From Ursus arctos (Eukaryota > Chordata > Mammalia > Carnivora > Ursidae), in assembly GCF_023065955.2 (NCBI RefSeq), contig NW_026622874.1, forward strand, positions 26,655,772 through 26,719,771: a DNA stretch of 64,000 nucleotides, written 5' to 3'. The notes beneath the pieces are model-generated. The model saw nothing but the letters and a program-made list of their open reading frames with translations. It did not search any database and was not told where the DNA came from. Each line of letters opens with the position of its first letter. The first letter of the stretch is position 1. A program made the position numbers and the translations under genes. Positions 36,382-47,604 of this stretch are shown in pieces.

Positions 36382-36570
36382 AAAAAAGATTTTATTTGTT
36401 TGTTTGTTTTAGAGAGAGAGAGAGAGTAAAGCAGGGGGAGGAACAGGCAGACTCTGTGCTGAGTGTGGAGCCCATTGTGGGGCTGGATCTCACAACCCCA
36501 ATATCATGACGTGAGCTGAAATCAAGATTCAGGATGCTCAACCGACTGAGCCACCCAAGCCCCTCCCCCC
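36382..36570 (-). mobile_element. CAN-SINE, older copy
   Basis: Reverse copy: (GTTT)n left edge, gagagagagagagagtaaagc, head complement gactgagccacccaagccc. TSD caaataccctttaa before and caatacctttata after, imperfect. Confidence 0.92.
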
Positions 36571-37672
36571 CAATACCTTTATAACCAACTCCCTTCACTA
36601 AATCTTTTTTCTGCTTGATAAATCTAAAGTGAGTTTTATTTTCTGACTAGTCTAGATTAATACATAGTATCAATTGTGATCCTAGAAAACAAAACCTCAA
36701 GGATGGAATACGGGATCTGTTATTGCCTGGATGGTGCTTGACCATGAAATAACCTCAAATGACAAAGGAAAATGAAATACTCGGAATCTGTAACTTGTAG
36801 TGGCTTGGGATAAATTGTTTCTTAAAGGCAGACTTCAGAAAAATGACTGTTGTGACTAGCTTAGAAGTGATGATGACAAGGATTCTAGCGTTTGCTGGCT
36901 GCTTCTGATTCATTGGGGAGTTATGGAAAAAAAATAAAAGGCTCAGTATTTTAAACTCTCAGCACCACAGTTAGAGAACCAGGGATCTTTACCGATAGCT
37001 CAGAAAGACTTCTATTTCTTGTAGCATATAAACTCAAGACTGATGCATCTGGGAATCAGACCCAAAATTTGTCCAGTGGGCTGCAGAACTGCAGTGTAAT
37101 TAGAATTTAATGTGTTACCAAGTGTCCTACAGTTGAGTTGTTGGTTGGTGAGACCTTGAGGACTAGAATGGGAATGGGGAAATTTGAGAGTATTCAGATG
37201 AGTCTAAGAGACTTGAATCCCTAAAACCACCTGAGTATCCTTTGTTTTCAGAAGCAGTTCCTCCTCCCTTATCAGAAATCTACCTTTTCCTCTCTTGAAC
37301 AGCCAGCAATTACCCCACAGGACTCAGTTGCTTTTTCTCCTCATGATCTATCCTTAACACTTATCTTTGCTTCTATACCCATAATTAGAAATAGATCCTA
37401 GAATGTTCCAAAGGATGAATATTTTAAAAATGATAGTATTTTGCCAGCTTATGTTGGAAAATCCTAGAGTATGTTGTGGTAATGGCTTTTCAGTGGATAG
37501 CTCAAAAGAACTGAATTTAATGGACCCTCTTGTTCAGTGGGGATTATGGGATCCCAAATGGCTGAGGCAGAGGCCGTATAGCAGTTCTTACCTGCTAGGT
37601 ATATTTGCATGTGGGGCTACAGTGAGAATCAGTTTCAGCTTGCTGAGATTCTTGTTAATTGCTAATTTTTTT

Positions 37673-37907
37673 TTGTTTTGAGAGAGAGTATGAGAGAGTG
37701 CACATGCACATGCAAGTGGAAGGGGGAGGGGCAGAGAGAGAGAATTTTAAACAGACTCCATGCCCAATGTGGAGCTTGATGGGGACTCAATCTCACAACT
37801 CTGAGACCATGACCTAAGCCAAAACCCAGAGCTGGATGCCTAACTGATTGAGCCACCCAGGTTTCCTGTCCCCCCTTTCTTTGAGAGAGGGAGAGAGACA
37901 GGGCAAC
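37673..37907 (-). mobile_element. CAN-SINE, with a second partial copy at its right edge
   Basis: Reverse copy with gttttgagagagagtatgag, taacgat-like body and head complement gattgagccacccaggtttcc. About 40 more bases (ctttctttgagagagggag) follow before the right TSD, as if a second SINE fragment had inserted. TSD tgctaattttttt at 37660-37672 and 37908-37920. Confidence 0.88.
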
Positions 37908-37957
37908 TGCTAATTTTTTTAAAAAGTCCTTAAAATATAAAAAATATATTTTTGAAA

Positions 37958-38174
37958 GATTTGTTTACATATTTATTTAGAGAGAGAGAGTACACACACA
38001 CACACACACACACACACGTGAGTGCGGGAGGGGCAGAGGGAGAGAGAGAAATTTAAGCAGACACCCCACTGAGTGCGGAGTCCTACTTGGGGCTTGATCT
38101 CATGACCCTGAGATCATAACCTGAGCCCAAACCAAGAGTTGGATGCTTAAACGACCAAGCCACCCTGGCACCCC
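37958..38174 (-). mobile_element. CAN-SINE carrying an (AC)n tract
   Basis: Reverse copy: gaaagatttgtttacatatt left edge, an (AC)n run near 37992-38018 in place of the usual GA run, gatctcatgaccctgagatc centre, head complement gccaccctggcacccc. Confidence 0.9.
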
Positions 38175-39258
38175 AAAGTGTAAAATATATTGGCAGCCTG
38201 CCTTATAATTGGTAAAACTCTAGGACTAGGGAGAAAATACTGGTTTGAATCTGCACAAAAGAAAGTCTTGTTCTCTCTCAGTTTCTAGGTTCAAAGACTC
38301 AGGCCTACCTAAATGAAGGGAAAATTGGGTATCCTTGAAGGAGTTCCCTGGGACACTGTAATAAGTAAATAATGTAAATCTTCTTCAAATCCTTCCCCAA
38401 AGGGATCTGACTCCATCTGCCAGGATGACTCTGTACTGAGGAAAGAGAAATACCCAGATTTTAGAGCATTATAAATCAATGGCTCTGTATTGCTAATCCC
38501 CAGTGATGTCAAAAACCAATAAAAGTATATGGTGTTCGGGGCTGATTAGATCTCACAGTGGGTCCAATAGTTCCATGAAACCATGTTATTGTGATTTTCA
38601 CAGTTCTCACATGCATGGGTGAAATGACATTTTTGGCAATTGGTAGAATGCTCACTGTGGATTTGTGAACCGTGGATCAAGGGCTGTTATTGTAGACAGG
38701 ACCAAGTGGAAGCCCTTGAAACTTCCTATCCTGACTAAGATATAAACTAAAAGCAATATCTCACCTATGAGGGGAGTCATAGAGGTTAAAATCACCATCA
38801 AAAATTTGAAAAATGCAGAAGTATTGATTCTTGTCACCAACCTAATTAATATTGCCTTTTGTGAAAAAGGCAGACAGATCTTGGAGAATGTGGAATTCTA
38901 TAAACATGATCAGGTGATAAATAATTCAATTATAAATGCCAATTATAAATTATAAATACAAGATGTGGAAAAAATCAATATAGCTTTTGGAACATGTTAT
39001 ATAATTATTGACCTGGCAAAAAAGTCTTTTCCCTTTCTATACCAATTTATAAGGAACATTTCGCTTCCATCTGGCAAGGACAGAAGTACCTCTTAACTCA
39101 AGGTTTTGTTAATTCTCATGTTCTCTTGATCATAATCTAGTCTGTGAGGACCTTGATTGTCTCAACATTCTATGGAACATAATGATGATTTATTGCATAG
39201 ATCATAGGAAACTGATCCTGGTGATTGGGAGGTAACAACTACTCTCGATAACTTAGCA

Positions 39259-39442
39259 CAGTGATTCAAAAAGCTTGGTTCCTGGACAAGCAGCATCGAT
39301 GGTACCTGGGAATGTGTTGAAGAAAATTTTCTAGCCTCAGCCCCATCCCAAACTGACTATATCAAAATTAAGGGTGGAATAATCTGTATTTTAACAATCC
39401 CTGAGGGTAGTTCTGATGAACATTACAGTTTGAGAACTACTG
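39259..39442. mobile_element. MER5-like hAT DNA transposon inside ERV-L
   Basis: Ends are imperfect inverted repeats: cagtgattcaaaaagc at the left and gtttgagaactactg at the right. The interior has ggaatgtgttgaag and gagggtagttctgatgaac words in the MER5A order. It splits ERV-L sequence that continues on both sides (ctactctcgataac before, acatgtgtgtgggagaagg after). The expected 8-bp target duplication is not clear. Confidence 0.7.
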
Positions 39443-40049
39443 CTTTTGAAAATCACATGTGTGTGGGAGAAGGTGGGAAATAAGCCTCATTGAAAATTCC
39501 AAGTTCTGGCACCTTGGTGGAATTTGGGGAGTCCAATCTTCTGGGGCATCTCCTCCAAATTACAAAGACAAGTCGCTGCACCTTGCACTACTCACCACTA
39601 TGAAAGAGATACAGTGCTGTATGTTCTTGTTTGCATTGTTGGGATAAATAATAGCATATTTCGGTGTGCTTACTGAGTACTTGCTGCGTTTTGAGTACTT
39701 ATTGAGTAACCTGCAAGGGTACCAAATAGTGGGGCTCAAGGCTCTGCTGTTTGGGTTTTATGACCAGCAGATTCAGTGGTTGTCCAAGTAGTCTTATCAC
39801 AAATTAGGATGCTCTGTGGAAGTCCTACCATGCTCTAGCAGGAACTTCTGTGTCAGATCCTGAAGGTCTTGGGGAAAAGAGATCCCCTCTTTTATAAACT
39901 ACCACTGTCCCTCTAGAAACAGTTCCTGGTCTCCTTTTTGGGCCCTGGTGGAAAACAATGCTTGATCATTGGATATCCCAACCACCCATTATAAACTGGG
40001 TGTTACGTGATCCACCAAACCTTAAACAGGGTATGGCAGCAGTGTTCTA

Positions 40050-40095
40050 TCATATCATATATCATATCATATCTATCTCATATCATATCTGAGAT
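40050..40095 (+). repeat. (ATATC)n-like microsatellite
   Basis: Imperfect pentamer array: tatcatatcatatatcatat followed by catatctatctcatatcat. It is an expansion within the ERV-L relic. Confidence 0.85.
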
Positions 40096-40834
40096 TAGAC
40101 TTGATCAGATCCTAAAAATACAAGTTGTATGACCAGCGGCTCAGACTTCTAGAACTCCTACTTCTGCTTTGTTGCTATCATCTCTCAGTCCATGCTTCGC
40201 ATCTTATGGGTAGTTTGGAGCAAAGTCATGGCCTCTTCGGCAAGCAAGTGCTCTCCCTTTAAGAAACAGCCTCTGACTTGCTTCCTCTGATCAGTTGGTA
40301 GAAGAATGGAGACCTGGTTTATAGATGATTCTGCGAGATGTCTTCGTAGGGGATTGGTAGGTAGGAGTCAGAAGGAAGCCATTCCCCGTCCCGCCCTGCC
40401 CTCTTTGAAGCACCTGGGAGAGGAGCCGCAGGAGGAGAGCGAGCTCCTCAGCGGTGATGTAAGTACTTGGGTTCTCTCTAGGTGATGGCCGAGCAGCTCC
40501 AATGGCAGATGAAACAGTGCCTTTCACAGTCGCCATGACAATGTGTGCGGGCTTGTCCATGGGAGTGCAGTCTCCAGGGTTCTTCCCCTGCTACCGTAGC
40601 AGTAGTAGGAGGTGGCAGCGGTGGTGGTAGCAGCTCTCCTCTGCGGCCACCGTCCACCCCTCTCGTGTGCCCTTCTCGCCTTTCTTACGTCACTGTAGCC
40701 AGCTCCCTGCGTTAAAACTCTCTGTTCAAAACCTCTAGAGTGGTTTGTTTTTCTCAGTAGACATTGAAAGATACACCGATGAGTGTTCTTTTCTCTCAGT
40801 CTTACAGCAGTACTGAGAAAGACCGTGTTATCCC

Positions 40835-40935
40835 CATCCACGACAGGGGGACAGAGACTCTGAGATATTAAGTAACTTGCCCCTAGGTATAGAACCAGTG
40901 AGAGAATTCATGATGAAACACTAGTCTGAACTGGC
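40835..40935 (+). mobile_element. MIR SINE relic
   Basis: cagggggacagagactctgag near 40844, taagtaacttgcccctagg near 40868, and gaaccagtgagag: MIR core order. Confidence 0.65.
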
Positions 40936-41267
40936 TCTTTTATAGTTTTATATAGAGTTTGCAGCTACAGTGTGGCATGTTCTTTGTGGCCTGTGATGCC
41001 TGGGGAACAGGGGCTGCCGGTGGTGTTGGAGTAGTTTTTGGGTCACAGCATAGTAGGTAGCTAAAAACAGTGTATTCCGTTGTTACCACCCCTTTAAAGA
41101 ATACCTTAAAAGATAGGCTTACAGAGAAACAACCAGTTTTATTATTTCGTAATGCCTGTGAGTAAACCTGAAGAATTATGCTCTTGAGCTTGCCCTATGT
41201 TCTAGCATTACCGCTAGACTCCTAGCTTTAGGTTGATAGTAAAGAACAGCCTTTTTCTAACTCATAC

Positions 41268-41305
<38 letters not shown>
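41268..41305 (+). repeat. (TG)n microsatellite
   Basis: About 18 TG units without interruption. Confidence 0.95.
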
Positions 41306-41309
<4 letters not shown>

Positions 41310-42373
41310 CCAAGACCACCAGGAATGGGGAGAATTCGGGCTGATCTTCAACTCCAAAGATATTTAATCTGGGAGTAAACAGAAGACAATATATAAAGAA
41401 CAGTAGGTCAGACAGTAAACCAGGTTCTCAATTTTTCTTTTTCTTCCATTCCCATAAATAGTTCCAAGTAAGATTATGGTTGTTATGATTATGGGGTTGG
41501 TGCTATATCCATGTTGACTAACTTATTAATTTATGGGTTAGGAGTTCAGCTCTGGAAAATTCCAGAATTCCTGTTGAGACTTTTTTTAAAAATTATTTTA
41601 GACCTGCAAATAAGTTGGGTTCCACACAAATCATACTGTTCTACCTACTTTAGGGGCTGCCTGGTACTGACATTCATGTTATTCCCTTTTTGAGAGAGCT
41701 CACTCTCTAGTACCATGTAAAAATACATTAATAGGGCAAGTCCCGGAATTGGTAGGCAATGTAGATTCCTGTCATTTTTCAGCATCTTTCCTTGAACTGA
41801 CAAAGAGTTTGTGACAGAGCCCAGCATGGATTCAGATTCTCTAAACCCATGCTCTGAAGTGTCTCTGTCCTCTATAAAGAAGGATAATATAAACAGGATA
41901 CATATCTGTTGACTATAATTCTTCCAGAGTGTTAACAACATGTCTGTGTAGTGGTATCAAGGGTGAATTTATTCCCTAGAAATTTCCGGTACATATCGGT
42001 TATTTATAAAATTATTTTCAAAATGAACAATTTAAAAACACAAAAACTTTCATAGCAGAAAGTATTCTCAAACTAACAAAGCTGAGGACATTTCTTGTCT
42101 GTCTGGTGGGTCGTGGTCATCCCCTAGGAGACAGTGGTATTCCAGGAACTGAATAAAACTTACTGACATGAAATAAAACTTGATGTTCTTTTCCAAAATT
42201 ATTAAAAAAAATGAATTAATACAGAGTGCTATTTATTTGGTCTTTGATTTTTCTTAGATTTTTGAGACCTGCTACCAAGGTCTCCCTCTGCTAGCAGCGA
42301 ACAAAAGGAATGACTGACAGAGAAAATACTACAGTAAAAACTTGAAAATGTGATTTCGACAAATATTATGTTG

Positions 42374-42865
42374 TGTTAGTCTGCTCAGGCTGTTACAATG
42401 AAATGTCACAAACTGGGTGGCTTAAACAATAAAAAATTCATCTTCTCACAATTCTGAGAGCTGGAAAATCCAAGATCACGCGTCCAGCGGGGTTGTTTTC
42501 GTGGTGGGAGCTCGTAGATGGCTGCCTTGGCCTCACACGGCTTTTCCTTTGACCTCTCTGGTGCCTTTTCTTATGAGGAATCTAATCTTACCAGATCAGG
42601 ACTCCACCCTTAGGAGCTTATTTAACTTTAATTACTTCCTTGGAGGCGCCATCTCCAAACACAGCCACACTAGAAATCAGTCCTGCAGATTTGGGATTTG
42701 CCAATCTCCATAATCATGTGAGCTAATTCCCTATAATAAATATTATATTAAAATATACATTCATAATAATATATAATATATATTTAAAAAACCAAATATA
42801 GCCATACTGGGAGTTGGAGCTTCAACATATGAATTTTGAGGGGACACAAACATTCAGCCCCTTAG
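42374..42865 (-). mobile_element. MaLR (MLT1-like) LTR, reverse
   Basis: On + it reads as the reverse complement of an MLT1-type LTR: gttagtctgctcaggctgt at 42375, actgggtggcttaaacaata near 42412, then cttcaacatatgaattttgag near 42821 and ttcagcccctta at the far end. An AT-rich segment (about 42735-42805) is inserted or expanded inside. Same family type as 48316-48705 but opposite orientation. Confidence 0.75.
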
Positions 42866-42959
42866 ATATATCTACCGTCAGTCTTACTGAGAGCTTCAGA
42901 TGTACACCCAGGGTGTTAGTATATTTTCTGAGAGGAACATTTTTTCCTACTTTATTATT

Positions 42960-43154
42960 TTATTTTTTTAAGATTTTATTTATTCATCTGACAGAGAGAG
43001 AGAGCACAAGCAGGGGGAGCAGGAGAGGGGAAAGCAGGCTCCACAGAACAGGGAGCCCGAAGCGGGGCTCGATATGGGGCCCCATCCCAGAATCCTGGGA
43101 TCATGACCTGAGCCTAAGGCAGACGCTTAACCAGCTGAGCCACCCAGGCACCCC
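42960..43154 (-). mobile_element. CAN-SINE
   Basis: Reverse copy: tttaagattttatttattc, gagagagagcacaagcag, gatcatgacctgagcctaag, head complement ctgagccacccaggcacccc. Flanks ttttcctactttat and tttctcctaattta suggest a diverged TSD. Confidence 0.94.
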
Positions 43155-44172
43155 TTTCTCCTAATTTAAATGACATCCTTGTCTACATTCCTATTTCGTG
43201 ATGTTCTAAGACAAATGCCATCATTTTTACAGTTTGGATCTCCTCAACGTATTTAAAAGACACTGGCAGAGTAAATTTCAATTTTTTTTTTTTTTTGGTG
43301 GTTATGACCAATTATGTTATTGCCTCTTTGAAGATGTTCAGAACACTAATAAAATGTATTTTTCCTAATATTCATTTCACACGTTCCTTAGAAATTCATA
43401 CAAAGTCTGCATCTTTCCCATTTTTCCTATGAAAGCAGTGAAGTGTTGATTTGGGAGTATAATTTATTTACGCCACATAAATTTCATTAAATTTTTTACT
43501 CCAAGGAAAAATTGGATTAATTCCTTAACAGTGCTATACCTTAGCAGGACAACAGGCATAATAATAGTCCCGTACCATGGCGTTGTTGTGAGGATTCAAT
43601 GAGGTAATCCATTTTCAAAGCTTAGTAAGGGCTTGGCACTCTTTTCCACTAATATAAGGGACACAGATACAATTAGAAACCAAACCATTAGCATGGGTTT
43701 AAATAATTTTAAATAAGAAGTTTAAAAATTGGTATAAGACTTAGTGAAGCCAAATTCACAAATTGATATTCTGATGCTCTGTTATTGCATTTCATCAGAG
43801 TCACCTGCTTTCCTCCTACCCAATCCGTGGGGATTTCCAATTTCCGATAGAAAGATCTATATTCCATTGGATGTACTGTATGGTGACTAACATAATATAA
43901 TAAAGTAATTCTATAAAGCGCCTGGTACATGAGGTGTTATCTGTGCTAAATGGTAAATACTTTTGTTACTATTGACAAGAAACAGGAAGTCTTTCCTGAA
44001 TATCACACAATATTACAGTAACTGGGAAAAATAAAAGTCAGTGAAATGTTAAAAAAAAAAAAAAAGATCTGTATCTGTTCCTAAGTCACCTCGCTTTGAC
44101 CTCTTACCTACAACTTTGCACTGGGCAAGGAATAAGGAGGTCAAAACATTGTTGTCGATTTTTTTGTGACTC
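43155..44172. other. Sparse, one MIR relic
   Basis: About 43545-43650 shows the MIR 3' part (gttgttgtgaggattcaatg near 43583, then ttggcactc). A T14 run is at 43282-43297. Nothing else recognised. Confidence 0.5.
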
Positions 44173-44886
44173 TAAAATTCAACAGGTGTTGGCGAGGATA
44201 TGGAGAAAGGGGAACACTCTTGCATGGTTGGTGGGAAAGCAAAGTGGTGCGGCCACTCTGAAAAACAATATGGAGGTTCCTCAGAAAGCTAAAAATAGAA
44301 CTACCCTGGATCTAGTAATTGCACTACTAGGTATTTACCCAAAGAATACAAAAACACTAATTCAGAGGGATACATGTATACCAATATTTATAGCAGCATT
44401 ATCTACAATAGCCAAATTATGGAAATAGCCTAAGTGTCCATCAACTGAGGAATGGATGAAGATGTCGTATCTATATACAATGGAATATTACTCAGCTATA
44501 AAAAAGAATGAAATCTTGCCATTTGCAACAACATGGATGGAGCTAGAGAGTATTATGTTAAGCAAAATAAGGCAGAGAAAGACAAATACCATATGATTTC
44601 ACTCAAATGTGGAATTTAAGAAACCAAACAAATGAGCAAAGGGAAAAAAAAATAGGGGGCAAAGCAAGAAACAAACTCTTGACTATATAAAACAAACTCA
44701 TAGTTGCCAGGGGAGAGGTGGGTGGGGGGGATGGGTAAAATAGGAGATGGGGATTAATGAGGGTACTTGCTGTGATGAGCACCGGGTGTCGTATGGACTT
44801 GTTGAATCACTATATTGTACACCTGAAACTAATATTACACTGTATGTTAACTAACTGGAATTTAAATAAAAATAAAAAAAAAAAAA
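44173..44886 (+). mobile_element. 5'-truncated L1 3' end
   Basis: ORF2 C terminus from about 44180 (caacaggtgttggcgaggat), C-terminal peptide [20 protein letters not shown], 3'UTR with gaaatcttgccatttgcaac near 44511, ttgtacacctgaaactaat near 44815 and poly-A at 44871-44886. It is closer to a modern L1 3' end than the old copies at 19050 or 30765. No clear TSD. Confidence 0.88.
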
Positions 44887-45350
44887 CACCTCAGTGTCCA
44901 CCAGGCTGCCCCCACCCATCACTCTTCACAGGGCTTCCTATTTAAGTGAAGTCACCCACGTTCAGTACAGATCTGGATGTTGTTAGATCGCCCCTAATTT
45001 CCAAGACAAGTCAGGACTTTCTTCCTAAACAGTCTGAACTCTGCTGCCAGGATGTGGCTGCTTTTCAGATGATGGATAATTCAGCTGGTCCAGATGGTAA
45101 CAATGGCAATGTTTTCAGTTTTGACATTTTATCCTCAACAAATTGATTCTTGTCTCTGCTAGTAAAACTGAAAAATCATAGGCTACCAGAATAAAGGGTG
45201 CCCAGGCAAACTGCTTCTGTCAAGGACTTTCAGTTTTAGCTTTGCTTTTCTAATGAGGTGAAAGGCAAGGTGTAATAAGCACTAATAGCAGGCTTTTATG
45301 GTCCCCTTCCCCTTCACCCCTGGATAAAAGTCAATGTATTCCACATTTTA

Positions 45351-45573
45351 TTTTATTATTTATTTATTTATTATTATTATTTTTAAAGATTTTATTTATT
45401 TATTTGACACACAGAGAGACAGCCAGCGAGAGAGGGAACACAAGCAGGGGGAGTGGGAGAGGAAGAAGCAGGCTCCCAGCAGAGGAGCCCAATGCGGGGC
45501 TCGATCCCAGGACTCCAGGACCACTCCCTGAGCTGAAGACAGACACTTAACGACTGAGCCACCCAGGCGCCCC
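45351..45573 (-). mobile_element. CAN-SINE, young subfamily, long A/T tail
   Basis: Reverse copy with an expanded (TTAT)n tail, gacagccagcgagagaggg and head complement gactgagccacccaggcgcc. TSD attccacatttta at 45338-45350 and atccacatttta at 45574-45585. Confidence 0.96.
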
Positions 45574-46879
45574 ATCCACATTTTAATAATGAGCAATGAG
45601 AATGTAGGATCTGCAACTACATTTAGGGAATCAGTGGTTTAACCTAGATAACTCGTTTTTAGTCTTTGGGTCTTGCTTCTGGGAAAAGACTTGGAGGCCG
45701 GCTAACTTTTGAAGCTGTTTTGAAAATGACCTCGTTTCTATCTCCTCATTCAGGTCTCTCCAGGGAATAGTTTGTTCTAGGACATCATGCTCAAGGCCAT
45801 GGTGGGTACTCGAGGAAAAAAAAAAAAAGATCTTCAAATAAGAATTCTTAATTTCCCAGAAATAAAGTGACTAAAGGGGAATAAATAAAGCAAAACCTTA
45901 CAAGGAAAAATATTCTAACATTGTGATTTAGCAATGCTAAAAAATCTCTCCTTAACCCACCTTCATTCCCATCCCATTTTCCTAATGTTGAATCGATTAG
46001 GGAAAAGAAAAAATCAGATCTGGTGGTCGTTAGATCAGTGAACTCAACTCCAGATGGGGGCTTCCATGAACTCAGCTTCACCTTGAACTGGCTTCTGTGC
46101 ATTCCTGTTACAGAGTTGATTTATGTCTAGACTATCTCTTTAGTCCAATAAATCTCTTTTGAATTCATATTGATAACCACTAAGCACAGTGTTAGGTGTG
46201 AGGAATAGAGATATAAAGATGAATATAACATAGTGCTTCCTTTAAGGACCCACGCCAGAGGAAGGCAGTGTTTACACAAAGAAATAACCACAAGGCAGTG
46301 AGGTTCATGTAAGAACAGGGGTGGACATGGAAGAGGGATAGTAGATGGAGGAATTGGTTTGAGAACCAGAATGGTAGTCAGGGAAGCCTTACTCTAGAGG
46401 TAGGAAACCCTGAACAGGGTTTTAAGGTTGAAAAGGAGTTTTCCTGGCAGAAATAGTGAATGCATTATACAAAGGGGAAATAAAAGGGAACAGAATGAAT
46501 TTTAGGAAAAGGGAAAACTAGATGTACAGATATTTGAAAAAGCATAAGGTAGTGTCTCACCTAAAATTAGGCCAATTTGCTTCTTCAAACTATAGAATGG
46601 ATCTCAGCTTATACTCAGGAACTTCATGACAAGAGAAAAACTCATATAGATTGCAAAATGTTAGTGGGTGAGAGGATCACATAGAGCTTCTAGAAAAGGT
46701 GTGTTCAGTGGTCTGAGAGGCACTGGGTTCCAAGAAGGGGCCCCATGGAACACTGGGGGTGCTGAGGGAAAATCTGGGGCAAACTGGCCAAAAGAGCTAG
46801 CCTCTACCTTCCTGCACCCATTACTTCAACCAAAGAAGAGCATCAGTAGCTCTTGGGTTGGGCTTCTGGTTTTATGAGT

Positions 46880-47012
46880 GACAAGATTGGGGCCCAGAGA
46901 GGTTAAGTGACTCATTCAAGGTCATTTAGATAATTCGTCACAGAAATGAACCAGAAACCCAGTTCCCGACTCCTAGTTCAGTTCTTTCTTAAATCATATT
47001 ACACTGCCTCCT
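46880..47012 (+). mobile_element. MIR SINE relic
   Basis: cagagaggttaagtgactc near 46896, attcaaggtcatttagat near 46914, cagttcccgactcctagttc near 46960, then tacactgcctcc: full MIR core order. Confidence 0.75.
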
Positions 47013-47079
47013 CCATATTCAAGTCATTTTGATGAGTTAAAACTTGTAAAACTTACAGGAGTTAAAAAAAAAAAAAAAC

Positions 47080-47252
47080 ACCTGAAATGAAAAAAAAAAA
47101 AAAAAAAAAGCCAAACCAAAACAACACCACGTTCCCATGGTAGCATTGGCAGGGAGGGCGGCTGAAAAAAAAAACAAAACAAAGACTTGAAATGAAAAAA
47201 ACCCCAACACATTCCCATGGTAGCATTGGCACATTGGCAGGGAGGGCGGCTG
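47080..47252 (+). repeat. A-rich imperfect tandem duplication
   Basis: Two copies of a unit that opens with acctgaaatgaaaa or acttgaaatgaaaa and closes with cattggcagggagggcggct: the first about 47081-47163, the second 47184-47252. The second copy carries an extra cattggca. A-runs of up to about 22 bases separate the parts. Confidence 0.85.
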
Positions 47253-47401
47253 CTCCTTCACCCAGTAGGTCAGAGAAATGCCCATGATTCAGTGCTGTTG
47301 CATGGATGTTGGGAGCAGCCAAAGATGGTACCACGTATTGTGGCAATTAGTGTCATTCTACTAGTGACAAAAGTTGCTTCCTTTTCTTTGACATTCTTTC
47401 T

Positions 47402-47604
47402 TTTCTTTTTTTTTTTTAAAGATTTTATTTATTTATTTGACAGAGAGGGATAGCCAGTGAGAGAGTGAACACAAGCAGGGGGAGTTGGAGAGGAAGAAGC
47501 AGGCTCTCAGCCAAGGAGCCTGATGCGGGGCTCGATCCCAGAACGCCGGGATCACGCCCTGAGCCAAAGGCAGACGCTTAACGACTGAGCCACCCAGGCG
47601 CCCC
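47402..47604 (-). mobile_element. CAN-SINE, young subfamily, perfect TSD
   Basis: Poly-T left edge, aaagattttatttatttatt, gatagccagtgagagagtg, head complement gactgagccacccaggcgcc. The TSD ctttgacattctttct is identical over 16 bp at 47386-47401 and 47605-47620. Confidence 0.97.

Larger units (their letters stand above)
35081..37239. other. Mostly unassigned, with a polypyrimidine tract and a SINE
   Basis: No gene recognised. It contains the 83-base pyrimidine run (36055-36137) and a SINE (36382-36570). The stretch may include 5' parts of the ERV-L element that follows (36145-36330 has an LTR-like feel), but I could not identify an LTR edge. Confidence 0.4.
37240..40345 (+). mobile_element. 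ERV-L internal region relic (pro, RT, RNase H)
   Basis: A decayed class III (ERV-L) retroviral interior on +. The best parts are: protease-area sequence near 38290-38640 (gatctcacagtgggtccaat near 38549), the RT start and fingers near 38690-38900 (accatcaaaaatttgaaaaa near 38802, agatcttggagaatg near 38876), the RT centre near 38960-39250, and the connection and RNase H start near 39480-40340. The RT catalytic site area (about 39178-39195) still encodes two adjacent Asp codons, but the residues before them differ from the usual motif. Stops and indels abound and no frame survives. 37240-37650 is a less certain gag/pro part. Two SINEs and a MER5-like element sit inside. No flanking LTR pair is evident, and sequence after 40345 no longer matches. 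Confidence 0.75.
40346..42373. other. Unassigned, with a CpG-rich patch at its left
   Basis: 40385-40711 holds 16 CpG dinucleotides by my count in about 327 bases, far above the neighbouring DNA, and a CRE-like octamer ttacgtca at 40685-40692. GGTGGCAGCGGTGGTGG near 40611 is G-rich. A MIR relic lies at 40835-40935 and (TG)n at 41268-41305. The remainder, 40936-42373, has no feature I recognise. I see no exon with clear splice sites. Confidence 0.5.

Noticed and set aside
40050..40095. Possible CRISPR-like or regularly spaced repeat
   Set aside because: It is a simple ATATC microsatellite in mammalian DNA, with no spacers.
40291..40841. Two minus-strand frames (89 and 105 codons) in the CpG-rich patch
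   Set aside because: The peptides are Arg/Ala/Thr-rich from local GC content; no start context or homology is recognised, and part overlaps the ERV-L relic.
47024..47346. Phe-rich minus-strand frames
   Set aside because: They are translations of poly-A runs and the A-rich duplication.
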